This document shows, piece by piece, positions 24,288 through 32,137 of a stretch of 34,031 nt of DNA. The translations under genes and the position numbers were made by a program. The DNA lies in NCBI GenBank assembly GCA_017984835.1, contig JAGNYR010000016.1:1-34031 (forward strand), written 5' to 3'. A model generated the notes under the pieces. The model was not told the DNA's origin. It ran no database searches and saw nothing but the letters and a program-made list of their open reading frames with translations. Numbering within the stretch: the stretch's first letter is position 1; every line of letters begins with the position of its first letter. This DNA comes from Flavobacterium sp. (GTDB taxonomy: Bacteria > Bacteroidota > Bacteroidia > Flavobacteriales > Flavobacteriaceae).

Positions 24288-27119
24288 TTAATGTGCTTCC
24301 AACCAGTTTTTTCCAACACCAATTTCAACTTCCAACGGAACATCCATTTTAAAGGCGTTTTCCATTTCGTGCTTAATCAGGGGTTGAATGCGATCTAATT
24401 CTGAATGATGCACGTCAAAAACAAGCTCATCATGAACTTGCAAAAGCATTTTTGATTGCCAACCTTCTGAGGTAAGCTTTCGATGAATATTGATCATGGC
24501 AATTTTGATAATATCGGCTGCCGAACCTTGAATGGGTGCATTTACTGCATTGCGTTCAGCACCACTTTTCACCATCATGTTTGCCGAATTAATATCTTTT
24601 AAATAACGTCTTCTTCCAAGAACTGTTTGAACATATCCGTTTTCGCGTGCAAAATCTACTTGAGCAGACATGTACGATTTTAGTTTTGGATAAGTTTGAT
24701 AGTAGGCATCAATCAAATCGGCGCTTTCTTTTCGTGACAGCGAAGTTTGATTCGATAAACCGAAGGCCGAAACCCCATAGATTATTCCGAAATTAACTGT
24801 TTTGGCGTGGCTTCGTTGCTCTTTGGTCACTTCATCCAACGGTACGTTGAACACTTTAGCAGCGGTACTTTTATGAATGTCTTCGTTGTTTTGAAATGCT
24901 TTGATCATGTTTTCTTCGCCAGACAAAGCCGCAATGATGCGCAGCTCAATTTGAGAATAATCGGCAGAAACCAACAAATAATTTTCGTCTCTGGCAATAA
25001 AAGCTTTACGAATCAATCGCCCTCTTTCAGTTCGAATTGGTATGTTTTGCAAATTCGGATTGTTCGAACTTAATCGACCTGTGGCCGCAACCGTTTGCAT
25101 ATAATCGGTGTGAACGCGACCGGTTTTTTTATCTACTTGATTTGGCAAAGCATCAATATAGGTGCTTTGTAATTTGACCATTTGACGCCATTCCAAAATA
25201 TCTTTTACAATTGGATGATCATTGGCTAAATACGATAAAATTTCTTCGCCAGTGGCATATTGACCTGTTTTGGTTTTTTTCTGTTTGGAGCCACCAATTT
25301 TTAGTTTATCAAACAAAATATCCCCCAATTGTTTGGGAGAAGCCAAATTGAATTTCTCACCCGCAGTTTCATATATTTTTTGTTCCAATGCGGCACTTTC
25401 TTTGGCCATTTCAACCGACATTTCTTTCAAAAAAGGTACGTCGAGATGGATCCCTTCTCGTTCCATAGAAGCTAAAACTGGAATAAGTGGAATTTCAATG
25501 GCATCAAACAATTTTTTGGTTTCGGCCTTGTCCAAAATTGGACTGAAATTTTGCTTCAATTGAAACGTAATATCAGCATCTTCTGCGGCGTATTCTTTGA
25601 TGTCTTCCAAAGCAACATCGCGCATCGATAATTGATTTTTTCCTTTTTTCCCTATTAATGTTTCGATGGATTTGGGCGAATATTTTAAATAGGTTTCTGA
25701 CAACACGTCCATATTGTGACGCATATCTGGGTTGATCAAATAATGGGCAATCATGGTATCAAACAATTTACCTTTGATTTGAACACCATAATTTGAAAGG
25801 ATTTTCAAATCATATTTGATGTTTTGACCTATTTTTTCGATGGATTCACTTTCAAAAAAAGGTTTGAATTTCTCAATCAAAACGTGTGCTTCATCCTGAT
25901 TTTCGGGAAAAGGCACATAAAAGGCTTCTCCTTTCGACCAAGAAAAGGACATTCCCACCAACTCGGCATTCAAGGCATCAATACCGGTAGTCTCGGTGTC
26001 AAAACATACCGATGTTTGGTTCATTAACGATTGTAAAAACAATTTGGTTCCCAATTCGCCATGAACCACCGTATAATTATGTGAAGTCGTTTCTAACGTC
26101 GCGTATTGCGAATGATGGATTGAAACATCCTCTGGATCATCACTAAATCCGAACAAGTCAAATTGTTCTTCGTTTGTTTTTTTAGCGGGTGCCTTTTTCA
26201 CGTTAGCTGCTTCTGTAACTTCCTCCGTAGTTGAACCACTGTAGAGTTTATCAAACTGAGCCTTCATTTGACGAAACTCTAGTTCTTGAAACAAGGCATC
26301 TGTTTTCTCGATATCGGGTGTAGAAAGTTCGTAGTCTTTTTCATCAAATACCACGGGACAATCCAACAAAATAGTAGCTAATTTTTTAGACAAAATACCC
26401 AATTCGGCGTTGGCTTCAATTTTATCTTTGATAGCCCCTTTGAGTTGGTGTGTGTTGGCCAACAAATTTTCCATCGAACCAAATTCGGCCAAAAATTTCT
26501 TAGCTGTTTTTTCTCCTACTCCAGGCAATCCCGGAATATTATCGGCAGCATCTCCCATCATTCCAAGAAAATCAATTACTTGTTCTGGTCGTTCAATTTC
26601 AAATTTTTCAAGTACTTCTGGAATACCCCAAATTTCAATATCATTCCCCATACGGGCTGGTTTGTACATAAAAATATTCTCCGAAACCAATTGGGCAAAA
26701 TCTTTATCGGGCGTTACCATAAAAACTTTATAGTTCTGTTTTTCGGCCTGTTTTGCGATGGTACCAATTAAATCATCTGCTTCAAAACCTGCTACTTCAA
26801 TGATCGGTATGTGCATTGCACGTAAAAGTTGTTGGATATAAGGAACGGCTATTTTTATCGCTTCGGGAGTTTCATCTCTGTGGGCTTTGTATTCCTGATA
26901 CATTTCATATCGGTACGTACTCCCGCCTTTATCAAAAGCAACCGCCAAATGATCTGGTTTTTCTCTTTTTATCACATCCATCAAGGCATTCATAAACCCC
27001 ATGATAGCCGAGGTATCCATCCCTTTCGAGTTGATTCTTGGATTTTTGATAAAAGCAAAATACCCTCTAAAAATTAAGGCATAAGCATCTAAAAGATAGA
27101 GGCGTTTTTTTTCTGACAT
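24288..27119 (-). CDS. polA: DNA polymerase I
   Basis: Full-length family A DNA polymerase (943 residues) for Okazaki fragment processing and repair. The 5'-3' exonuclease domain covers about 1-295 (YLLDAYALIFRGYFAF; EADDLIGT; DKDFAQLV; the helix-hairpin-helix GLPGVGEKTAKKFL). After a linker (295-345) comes the 3'-5' exonuclease with DTETTG at 374-379, so D374 and E376 are present and proofreading should be active, unlike in many Gram-positive homologues. The polymerase domain includes TGRLSSNNPNLQNIP, DYSQIELR (D720), KTVNFGIIYGVSAFGLS and QVHDELVF (H896, D897). It is single or leads into the nucleotidyltransferase gene 66 bases on. Confidence 0.98.
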   Translation of the reverse strand: MSEKKRLYLLDAYALIFRGYFAFIKNPRINSKGMDTSAIMGFMNALMDVIKREKPDHLAVAFDKGGSTYRYEMYQEYKAHRDETPEAIKIAVPYIQQLLRAMHIPIIEVAGFEADDLIGTIAKQAEKQNYKVFMVTPDKDFAQLVSENIFMYKPARMGNDIEIWGIPEVLEKFEIERPEQVIDFLGMMGDAADNIPGLPGVGEKTAKKFLAEFGSMENLLANTHQLKGAIKDKIEANAELGILSKKLATILLDCPVVFDEKDYELSTPDIEKTDALFQELEFRQMKAQFDKLYSGSTTEEVTEAANVKKAPAKKTNEEQFDLFGFSDDPEDVSIHHSQYATLETTSHNYTVVHGELGTKLFLQSLMNQTSVCFDTETTGIDALNAELVGMSFSWSKGEAFYVPFPENQDEAHVLIEKFKPFFESESIEKIGQNIKYDLKILSNYGVQIKGKLFDTMIAHYLINPDMRHNMDVLSETYLKYSPKSIETLIGKKGKNQLSMRDVALEDIKEYAAEDADITFQLKQNFSPILDKAETKKLFDAIEIPLIPVLASMEREGIHLDVPFLKEMSVEMAKESAALEQKIYETAGEKFNLASPKQLGDILFDKLKIGGSKQKKTKTGQYATGEEILSYLANDHPIVKDILEWRQMVKLQSTYIDALPNQVDKKTGRVHTDYMQTVAATGRLSSNNPNLQNIPIRTERGRLIRKAFIARDENYLLVSADYSQIELRIIAALSGEENMIKAFQNNEDIHKSTAAKVFNVPLDEVTKEQRSHAKTVNFGIIYGVSAFGLSNQTSLSRKESADLIDAYYQTYPKLKSYMSAQVDFARENGYVQTVLGRRRYLKDINSANMMVKSGAERNAVNAPIQGSAADIIKIAMINIHRKLTSEGWQSKMLLQVHDELVFDVHHSELDRIQPLIKHEMENAFKMDVPLEVEIGVGKNWLEAH

Positions 27120-27217
27120 GGTTGTTTATTTATAATTGGTAAAAATAGTTAATCTTTTTAAAAATTCCTCTTTTTGTTTATAATGTGTTAAAAGAAAAAA
27201 AGGGAGTTATTTTTCCT

Positions 27218-27225
27218 TATTTTTG
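27218..27225 (+). promoter_or_regulatory. Probable -7 element for the His-rich gene and TonB receptor
   Basis: TATTTTTG matches TAnnTTTG exactly and ends only 6 bases before the ATG at 27232, so the message would be leaderless or nearly so unless translation begins at the in-frame ATG at 27253. No TTTG at the proper distance is visible. Confidence 0.4.
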
Positions 27226-27231
27226 TATCGT

Positions 27232-27588
27232 ATGAAAAGAAAATCAATTCTTATGAGTTTATCCTTTTCTGGATATATATTACTTGCAATCATTTTGCAG
27301 GCAGGGCACTCGTGGGAACATCTTTACAAATCGCTGCAAGAAACACATTGCGAACATCACTATGCCAAAGGGCAAGATCAAATCAATCATGCACACACCC
27401 CTTTAGATCATTGTTTTGCCTGTGACTTCCCTTTTACTGCGGTTGCCGAAACACCTCTTTTTTCATTCAAAATTCCCTCTTTTCAAGAATATTTCTATTC
27501 TAATTTTTTCTGCAAACAAGTTTTCCACTCTTTTTATACGGGTTGCTTGTTGGCTGATAGAGCGCCCCCTTCTGTATTTTTTTCTTAG
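27232..27588 (+). CDS. Small His/Cys-rich exported protein beside a TonB receptor
   Basis: I do not recognise a named family. The 118-residue product has a hydrophobic N-terminal segment (SFSGYILLAIILQAG) and then a His/Cys-rich middle: HSWEHLYKSLQETHCEHHY, with HAHTPLDHCFACDFPF further on. Nine or so His and four Cys (including CFAC) in under 60 residues suggest metal binding at the outer face of the inner membrane or in the periplasm. The frame extends upstream to a TTG at 27223, but the ATG at 27232 is preferred; an ATG at 27253 is also possible. It lies 93 bases before a ZnuD-like TonB receptor on the same strand, which supports a shared role in zinc or copper handling. Confidence 0.65.
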   Translation: MKRKSILMSLSFSGYILLAIILQAGHSWEHLYKSLQETHCEHHYAKGQDQINHAHTPLDHCFACDFPFTAVAETPLFSFKIPSFQEYFYSNFFCKQVFHSFYTGCLLADRAPPSVFFS

Positions 27589-27681
27589 CCTTTTTATGAA
27601 TTAATTTCCTTCTTATTTGGATGTAAAACTCTTTTGCATTTCCATAATTGGGAGGTTCACATCTATTTAAAAACAAACAGC

Positions 27682-29682
27682 ATGAAAAAAATGATATTCC
27701 CAATATTAATGGGTTTTTCCATTATGGGCTTTTCTCAAGAAGAAAACACACCACAAAAAAAAGACAGCATTCATCAAATGGATGAAGTCATTGTATCTAC
27801 AGCTTTCAATAAATTACAATCACAAAATGTAATGAAAGTAGAACATGTTAAAATCAATTCCCTTCAGCAAAAAGGAGCAATCACCTTGTCAGAGGGACTT
27901 TCAAAAATACCAGGAGTTTCAGTCATTACAACAGGAACATCGATTGGAAAGCCTGTCATTCGCGGGTTAAGCGGAAACCGAGTTCTTGTTTATGCGCAAG
28001 GGGTACGCCTCGAAAATCAACAATTTGGAGAAGAACATGGGTTGGGACTGAACGATTCGGGAGTTGATAGTTTTGAAGTGATCAAAGGACCTGCTTCGTT
28101 ACTCTACGGATCGGATGCATTAGGAGGTGTGCTGTATTTTAATCCTGAAAAATTTGCTCCTACAAAATCGGATGCATTTAGTTTTAAAAACACCTATTTT
28201 ACAAATACTTCCGGAAACAATACCGCACTTGGATACAAAGTTTCGGGTGAAAACATCCAATTTTCTTCGAATGTGAGTTACAGTTCGCATGCCGATTACA
28301 AAGTGGCAAAAGGCGACCGAGTAACCAATACCCGTTTCAATGAATTGGATATAAAAACCGGACTTGGCTATTCAAAAAACAACTTCTCGACCGTTTTTCG
28401 TTACAATGTAAATCAGTTAAATCTTGGGATTCCCGAAAACGGAATTGCATTGCAAACCCAATCGCACAAACCCGATTATCCTAGACAAAAAGTAAACAGT
28501 CAAATTCTTAGTTTGAATTCGGTTTATAAATTTACCCATTCAAAAATAGAAGCCGATTTGGGATACATAGACAACCAACGAAGTGAATTTGAAGACAGTC
28601 CAACTGCCCTCTTAAAAATGAAACTAAAAACAAGTAATTTTAACATAAAATATTATTTGCCAAAAAAAGGGAAACTGGAGACTATTGTGGGTTCGCAAGG
28701 TATGAATCAAACCAATACCAACTTTGGCGAAGAACTACTCATCCCAGATGCTACAACAACCGACATTGGTTTTTTTACTACTTCTTATTACACTTGGAAC
28801 AAAAACAACCTACAGGCCGGAATACGTTGGGACAATCGAAAAATCGAAAGTCAAACCGCAGGTGAAGTAGGATCGGAAGGGTATTTTGAAGCGATAAACC
28901 GAAATTTCAATTCGATCAATGCCTCTTTGGGTTACAAAACCCAGTTGAAAGAAAATTTAATTGTTAGACTCAACTTGGCCTCTGGATTTAGAGCCCCAAA
29001 CCTCGCAGAACTCACTTCAAATGGCGTACATGAAGGAAGTAATCGCTACGAGATTGGAAATAATAACCTAAAAAGCGAGCAAAATTTCCAAACAGACATC
29101 AATCTTGAGTACCGTAATCCACATTTTGAATTTTTTGTCAACGGATTTTACAACACCGTCAACAACTATATTTTTATCAGTCCAAATGGCACACTTATAG
29201 ACAACAACAACGTGTTTGTCTATACGCAAGCCAACGCCCATTTGTATGGAGGAGAAGCCGGTATCCACTTTCATCCACACCCAATGGATTGGTTGCACAT
29301 CACTTCAAGTTTTGAATCGGTGACAGGAAAACAAACCAACAATCAAAACATCCCACTCGTTCCAGCCAACAAATGGAATACCGCATTCAAAACAGAGTTT
29401 AATAACACCCATTCGCTTACAGAGACGTTTGCGTCCTTTGAAATAGAGCATGTGTTTAACCAAAACAATCCAAGTGTTTTTGAGACAAAATCAGTAGATT
29501 ATACGTTGGTTAATTTGCTTTTTAGCACCAAAATAAAGTGGCACCAAACACCGATTCAATTACAAATCAACGCCAACAATGTACTAGACAAACAATACAT
29601 CGCGCACCTATCAAGATTAAAATCAGACGGAATTCCAAACATGGGAAGAAACATCGTGTTAAGCCTTCTTTTTTCAATTTAG
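27682..29682 (+). CDS. TonB-dependent outer-membrane receptor, ZnuD-like
   Basis: A 666-residue outer-membrane transporter energised by TonB. Signal peptide at residues 1-19 (ending IMGFSQE). A TonB-box-like MDEVIVSTAF is followed by the plug (LSEGLSKIPGVSV; RGLSGNRVLVYAQGVRLENQ; FEVIKGPASLLYGSDALGGVL) and a 22-strand-type barrel ending in an aromatic-rich strand. The plug wording and the end (LDKQYIAHLSRLKSDGIPNMGRNI) resemble ZnuD zinc receptors of Neisseria as I recall them, and HFHPHPMDWLH offers external His. The start is the ATG at 27682; the frame opens further upstream only with a TTG at 27634. The neighbouring His/Cys-rich protein supports a metal ligand. A short CarboxypepD-like front domain, common in SusC-type proteins, is absent. 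Confidence 0.88.
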   Translation: MKKMIFPILMGFSIMGFSQEENTPQKKDSIHQMDEVIVSTAFNKLQSQNVMKVEHVKINSLQQKGAITLSEGLSKIPGVSVITTGTSIGKPVIRGLSGNRVLVYAQGVRLENQQFGEEHGLGLNDSGVDSFEVIKGPASLLYGSDALGGVLYFNPEKFAPTKSDAFSFKNTYFTNTSGNNTALGYKVSGENIQFSSNVSYSSHADYKVAKGDRVTNTRFNELDIKTGLGYSKNNFSTVFRYNVNQLNLGIPENGIALQTQSHKPDYPRQKVNSQILSLNSVYKFTHSKIEADLGYIDNQRSEFEDSPTALLKMKLKTSNFNIKYYLPKKGKLETIVGSQGMNQTNTNFGEELLIPDATTTDIGFFTTSYYTWNKNNLQAGIRWDNRKIESQTAGEVGSEGYFEAINRNFNSINASLGYKTQLKENLIVRLNLASGFRAPNLAELTSNGVHEGSNRYEIGNNNLKSEQNFQTDINLEYRNPHFEFFVNGFYNTVNNYIFISPNGTLIDNNNVFVYTQANAHLYGGEAGIHFHPHPMDWLHITSSFESVTGKQTNNQNIPLVPANKWNTAFKTEFNNTHSLTETFASFEIEHVFNQNNPSVFETKSVDYTLVNLLFSTKIKWHQTPIQLQINANNVLDKQYIAHLSRLKSDGIPNMGRNIVLSLLFSI

Positions 29683-29710
29683 CAGCACCACAAAGGTTGA
29701 CCCACACAAC

Positions 29711-29779
29711 CTGTCCCGCTTTCGCCTGTATCTCCCGAACCCATGGGTATCGGGAGGATATCGGCTCTATCGGGGCTGA
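29711..29779 (-). ncRNA. Flavo-1-like structured element, copy 2
   Basis: Read on the minus strand the element opens with AGCCCCGATAGAGCCGATAT, has a long hairpin built from TCGGGAG/CTCCCGA (plus-strand arms 29732-29738 and 29750-29756) topped by CCC/GGG, and closes with GCGAAAGCGGGACAGG. CCCG near the front pairs with CGGG near the end. It fills most of the 188-base gap between the TonB receptor and the histidine kinase and runs opposite to both. Named only by resemblance to the Flavo-1 RNA motif as remembered. Confidence 0.55.
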
Positions 29780-29870
29780 AGAGACGCTTGGAATTTCCAT
29801 GAAAAGCGACTCTTTTGTATTAAAAAAGAGAACGTTTCAAAATTTTGCTTACTTTTAAAACAAAAAAATT

Positions 29871-31022
29871 ATGTATTTTTCAGATAAGCGAAATCTTACT
29901 CGTTGGATCATTATTATCGCTTCCTTTTTTATAGTATCGCTCATACTATGGAATACCTATACTTTTTTTCAAATTTTTAAAAATGAAGAGCGCCTCAAAA
30001 TGCAAGTTTGGGCTGCAGCTCAAAAATCATTGCTCCAAGCCGATCTAGAAAACGACAATGTCGATTTGAATTTAGAAATATTAAGCAGTAACCAAACGAT
30101 TCCGCTGATAAAATTAGAAAATAACGTCATCATCAGTCATGCCAATATTGACGAGTCGGTTGCAAAAGATTCGATTTCATTGTATGCCTTTTTAAACGAG
30201 CTAAAAAAACAAAACGAACCCATAAAAATTGAATACGACCAAGGTAAATCTCAATATGTTTATTATGGTGATTCGGCGCTTATTACAAAATTAAAATACT
30301 ATCCCGTAGCGCTGTTTTTAATCATTGTTTTGTTTGCTACCGTGGTGTACAATTTTTACAGAAGCACAAAAATGGCCACGCAAAATAAGCTATGGGCCGG
30401 AATGGCGAAAGAGACAGCACATCAAATTGGAACGCCTTTGTCTTCACTCATTGGGTGGCTCGAAATCATGAAAGCAGACAATGTGGATGCGACCACCATT
30501 AACGAAATTGAAAAAGACATCAACCGCTTGCAAACCATTACCGATCGTTTTTCAAAAATTGGTTCAGAGCCCATTTTATCGGTTCAAGATATTGTAGCCG
30601 AAACACAACAATCTTTCGATTACTTAAAAGATCGTTTTTCCAAACAAATTGCCTTTCATTTCAAAGCGCCTAAAACACCTGTCATGGCTTTATTAAACCC
30701 CGAACTACATAGTTGGACCATCGAAAATTTGATGAAAAATGCCGTAGATGCAATGAAAGGAAAAGGTGTTTTAAAAATCAACATCGAAGTGGAAGGACCG
30801 TGGATCAAAATAAACGTTTCCGACTCAGGAAAAGGAATTCCTAAAAAACAATTCAAAAAAATATTTGAACCTGGATTTACAACCAAAAGAAGAGGTTGGG
30901 GATTGGGATTATCACTTACAAAAAGAATTGTGGAAGATTATCACAAAGGGAAGATACGCGTCTTACAATCAGAAATTGACAAAGGAACCACGATTCAAAT
31001 TAGCTTAAAACCAGTGGTTTAA
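29871..31022 (+). CDS. Membrane sensor histidine kinase (orphan)
   Basis: A 383-residue sensor kinase. Membrane segments at about 11-31 and 145-162 enclose an extracytoplasmic sensor of about 110 residues without a recognisable fold. The dimerisation/phosphoacceptor helix contains ETAHQIGTPLSSLIGWLEIM, with H184 as the phosphorylated His. The ATPase domain has the N box LMKNAVDAM, G1 DSGKGIP, F box FEPGFTT and G2 RRGWGLGLSLTKRIVEDYHKG. All catalytic motifs are present. No response regulator is adjacent, so its partner lies elsewhere. It converges on the HIT gene and shares the bases TTAA at 31019-31022 for both stops. Confidence 0.93.
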   Translation: MYFSDKRNLTRWIIIIASFFIVSLILWNTYTFFQIFKNEERLKMQVWAAAQKSLLQADLENDNVDLNLEILSSNQTIPLIKLENNVIISHANIDESVAKDSISLYAFLNELKKQNEPIKIEYDQGKSQYVYYGDSALITKLKYYPVALFLIIVLFATVVYNFYRSTKMATQNKLWAGMAKETAHQIGTPLSSLIGWLEIMKADNVDATTINEIEKDINRLQTITDRFSKIGSEPILSVQDIVAETQQSFDYLKDRFSKQIAFHFKAPKTPVMALLNPELHSWTIENLMKNAVDAMKGKGVLKINIEVEGPWIKINVSDSGKGIPKKQFKKIFEPGFTTKRRGWGLGLSLTKRIVEDYHKGKIRVLQSEIDKGTTIQISLKPVV

Positions 31023-31420
31023 TCGAGTAAATTAAGTTGGCTCTGAATGGCTTTTGCTGTCGCTTCAAACTCCTCTTTTGAGAGGCTCACTTTGTTTTGA
31101 AAACGCATCTCGTCCATCTCGTTTAAGGGAATCAAATGAACGTGTGCATGCGGTACTTCTAGACCTATGACAGCCATCCCAACGCGTTTGCAATCGATCG
31201 CTTTTTCTAGGGCAATAGCCACTTTTTTTGAAAATTGCATCAACCCAAGATACAAATCATCATTTATATCAAAAAGTTTGTTGATCTCTTGTTTAGGAAT
31301 ACACAAAGTGTGTCCTTTAGCATTTGGGTTTACGTCTAAAAAAGCAAGAAACTGGTCGGTTTCTGCAATTTTGTAACAAGGGATTTCTCCCTCTATGATT
31401 TTTGTAAAAATGGTTGGCAT
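31019..31420 (-). CDS. HIT-family nucleotide-binding hydrolase
   Basis: A 133-residue histidine-triad protein of the HINT type, which hydrolyses nucleoside phosphoramidates or dinucleotide-like compounds. FTKIIEGEIPCYKIAETD and FLDVNPNAKGHTLCIPK are typical, and the catalytic triad region is VPHAHVHLIPL (His-x-His-x-His). It begins 11 bases after greA, so the two are likely co-transcribed; greA-HIT is a common neighbourhood in Bacteroidota. Physiological substrate unknown. Confidence 0.95.
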   Translation of the reverse strand: MPTIFTKIIEGEIPCYKIAETDQFLAFLDVNPNAKGHTLCIPKQEINKLFDINDDLYLGLMQFSKKVAIALEKAIDCKRVGMAVIGLEVPHAHVHLIPLNEMDEMRFQNKVSLSKEEFEATAKAIQSQLNLLD

Positions 31421-31431
31421 AATCGTTCTAA

Positions 31432-31908
31432 TTAGTCACGAGTAATCTCTAAAACTTCAAATTTAAGCGTACCGTTTGGAACGGTTATTTCGGCGATTTC
31501 ACCCACCGATTTACCAAGTAACCCTTTTCCAATGGGAGAAGTAACCGATATTTTTCCGGTTTTTAAATCCGCTTCACTTTCAGCAACTAACGTATATTTT
31601 AATTCCATCCCGTTTGTCTGATTTTTAATGCGAACATTAGATAAAACCAAAACTTTTGAAGTATCTAAGTGGCTTTCGTCTATCAATCGGGCATTGGCGT
31701 GCGTTTCTTCTAGTTTTGCGATGCGCATTTCCAACATGCCTTGTGCTTCTTTAGCAGCATCATATTCTGCATTTTCAGACAAATCTCCTTTATCTCTTGC
31801 GTCTGCAATATCTTGTGATGCTTTTGGACGCATTACATTTTTTAAATAATCAAGTTCTTCTCTTAATTTTTTTAATCCTTCGGCTGTATAATACGATACG
31901 TTGCTCAT
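31432..31908 (-). CDS. greA: Transcription elongation factor GreA
   Basis: RNA polymerase secondary-channel factor that stimulates cleavage of backtracked transcripts. The N-terminal coiled coil carries the acidic tip in DARDKGDLSENAEYDAAKEAQ (residues about 36-56), with the Asp and Glu that help to coordinate the catalytic metal. The C-terminal globular domain includes ITVTSPIGKGLLGK-type sequence (SVTSPIGKGLLGKSVGEIAEITVPNG). At 158 residues it is full length. It leads the greA-HIT pair and has an unusually structured 229-base upstream region. Confidence 0.97.
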   Translation of the reverse strand: MSNVSYYTAEGLKKLREELDYLKNVMRPKASQDIADARDKGDLSENAEYDAAKEAQGMLEMRIAKLEETHANARLIDESHLDTSKVLVLSNVRIKNQTNGMELKYTLVAESEADLKTGKISVTSPIGKGLLGKSVGEIAEITVPNGTLKFEVLEITRD

Positions 31909-31924
31909 AATTTTAATTTATTTC

Positions 31925-31971
31925 ATAGCTTTCTCTCACTCAAAAGCTATTTATGGTTGCACTATAAATAG
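31925..31971 (-). promoter_or_regulatory. Overlapping alternative hairpins in the greA leader
   Basis: Two perfect 8-bp stems compete. ATAGCTTT (31925-31932) pairs with AAAGCTAT (31943-31950), and CTATTTAT (31947-31954) pairs with ATAAATAG (31964-31971). They share bases 31947-31950, so both cannot form fully at once. In the greA transcript the pair sits 17-63 bases before the start codon. Such mutually exclusive stems are a layout seen in attenuators and translation switches; function is inferred. Confidence 0.5.
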
Positions 31972-32003
31972 TATATATTAATTTGTAATGATCTTAAAAT
32001 AGA

Positions 32004-32033
32004 AGAAATCCCATAGGCATGGGATTTCTTTTT
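32004..32033 (+). terminator. Terminator-like hairpin between greA and the lipoprotein gene
   Basis: AGAAATCCCAT and ATGGGATTTCT form a perfect 11-bp stem with a four-base loop (32004-32029) followed on the plus strand by TTTT. On the minus strand the following sequence is only moderately T-rich. The neighbouring genes are divergent, so no complete gene ends here. It could end a small RNA, attenuate the greA leader (minus) or belong to the leader of the lipoprotein gene (plus). Confidence 0.6.
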
Positions 32034-32046
32034 CAAAGATATATAA

Positions 32047-32082
32047 TTTTGTTTATTAAATTCCTACTTTTGTTTATTAAAT
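32047..32082. repeat. Exact 15-bp direct repeat with 21-bp period
   Basis: TTTTGTTTATTAAAT occurs at 32047-32061 and again at 32068-32082, separated by six bases. The 21-bp period equals two helical turns, so a dimeric regulator would see both copies on one face of the DNA. The second copy overlaps TACTTTTG (32065-32072), a match to the plus-strand -7 consensus, which places the repeat at the likely promoter of the lipoprotein gene. Confidence 0.6.
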
Positions 32083-32137
32083 CAAGACAAAGTTACTTAA
32101 ATAAATTGTTACTTGATGCTACTTTTTAAAAATTACT

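Noticed and set aside
26410..26771. Two overlapping frames of 107-108 codons opposite polA
   Set aside because: Both are shadows of the conserved exonuclease region of polA.
27634..27681. N-terminal extension of the TonB receptor to 27634
   Set aside because: Begins with TTG and would place 16 residues before a normal signal peptide; ATG at 27682 is preferred.
29538..29858. 106-codon plus-strand open frame across the end of the TonB receptor and the following gap
   Set aside because: It overlaps the receptor in another frame and its unique part is the Flavo-1-like element; no start signal or recognisable protein.
31999..32041. greA promoter at TATCTTTG (32041-32034, minus strand)
   Set aside because: The -7 match is exact but there is no spaced TTTG, and the implied start falls inside the 11-bp hairpin, so I did not list it as a promoter.
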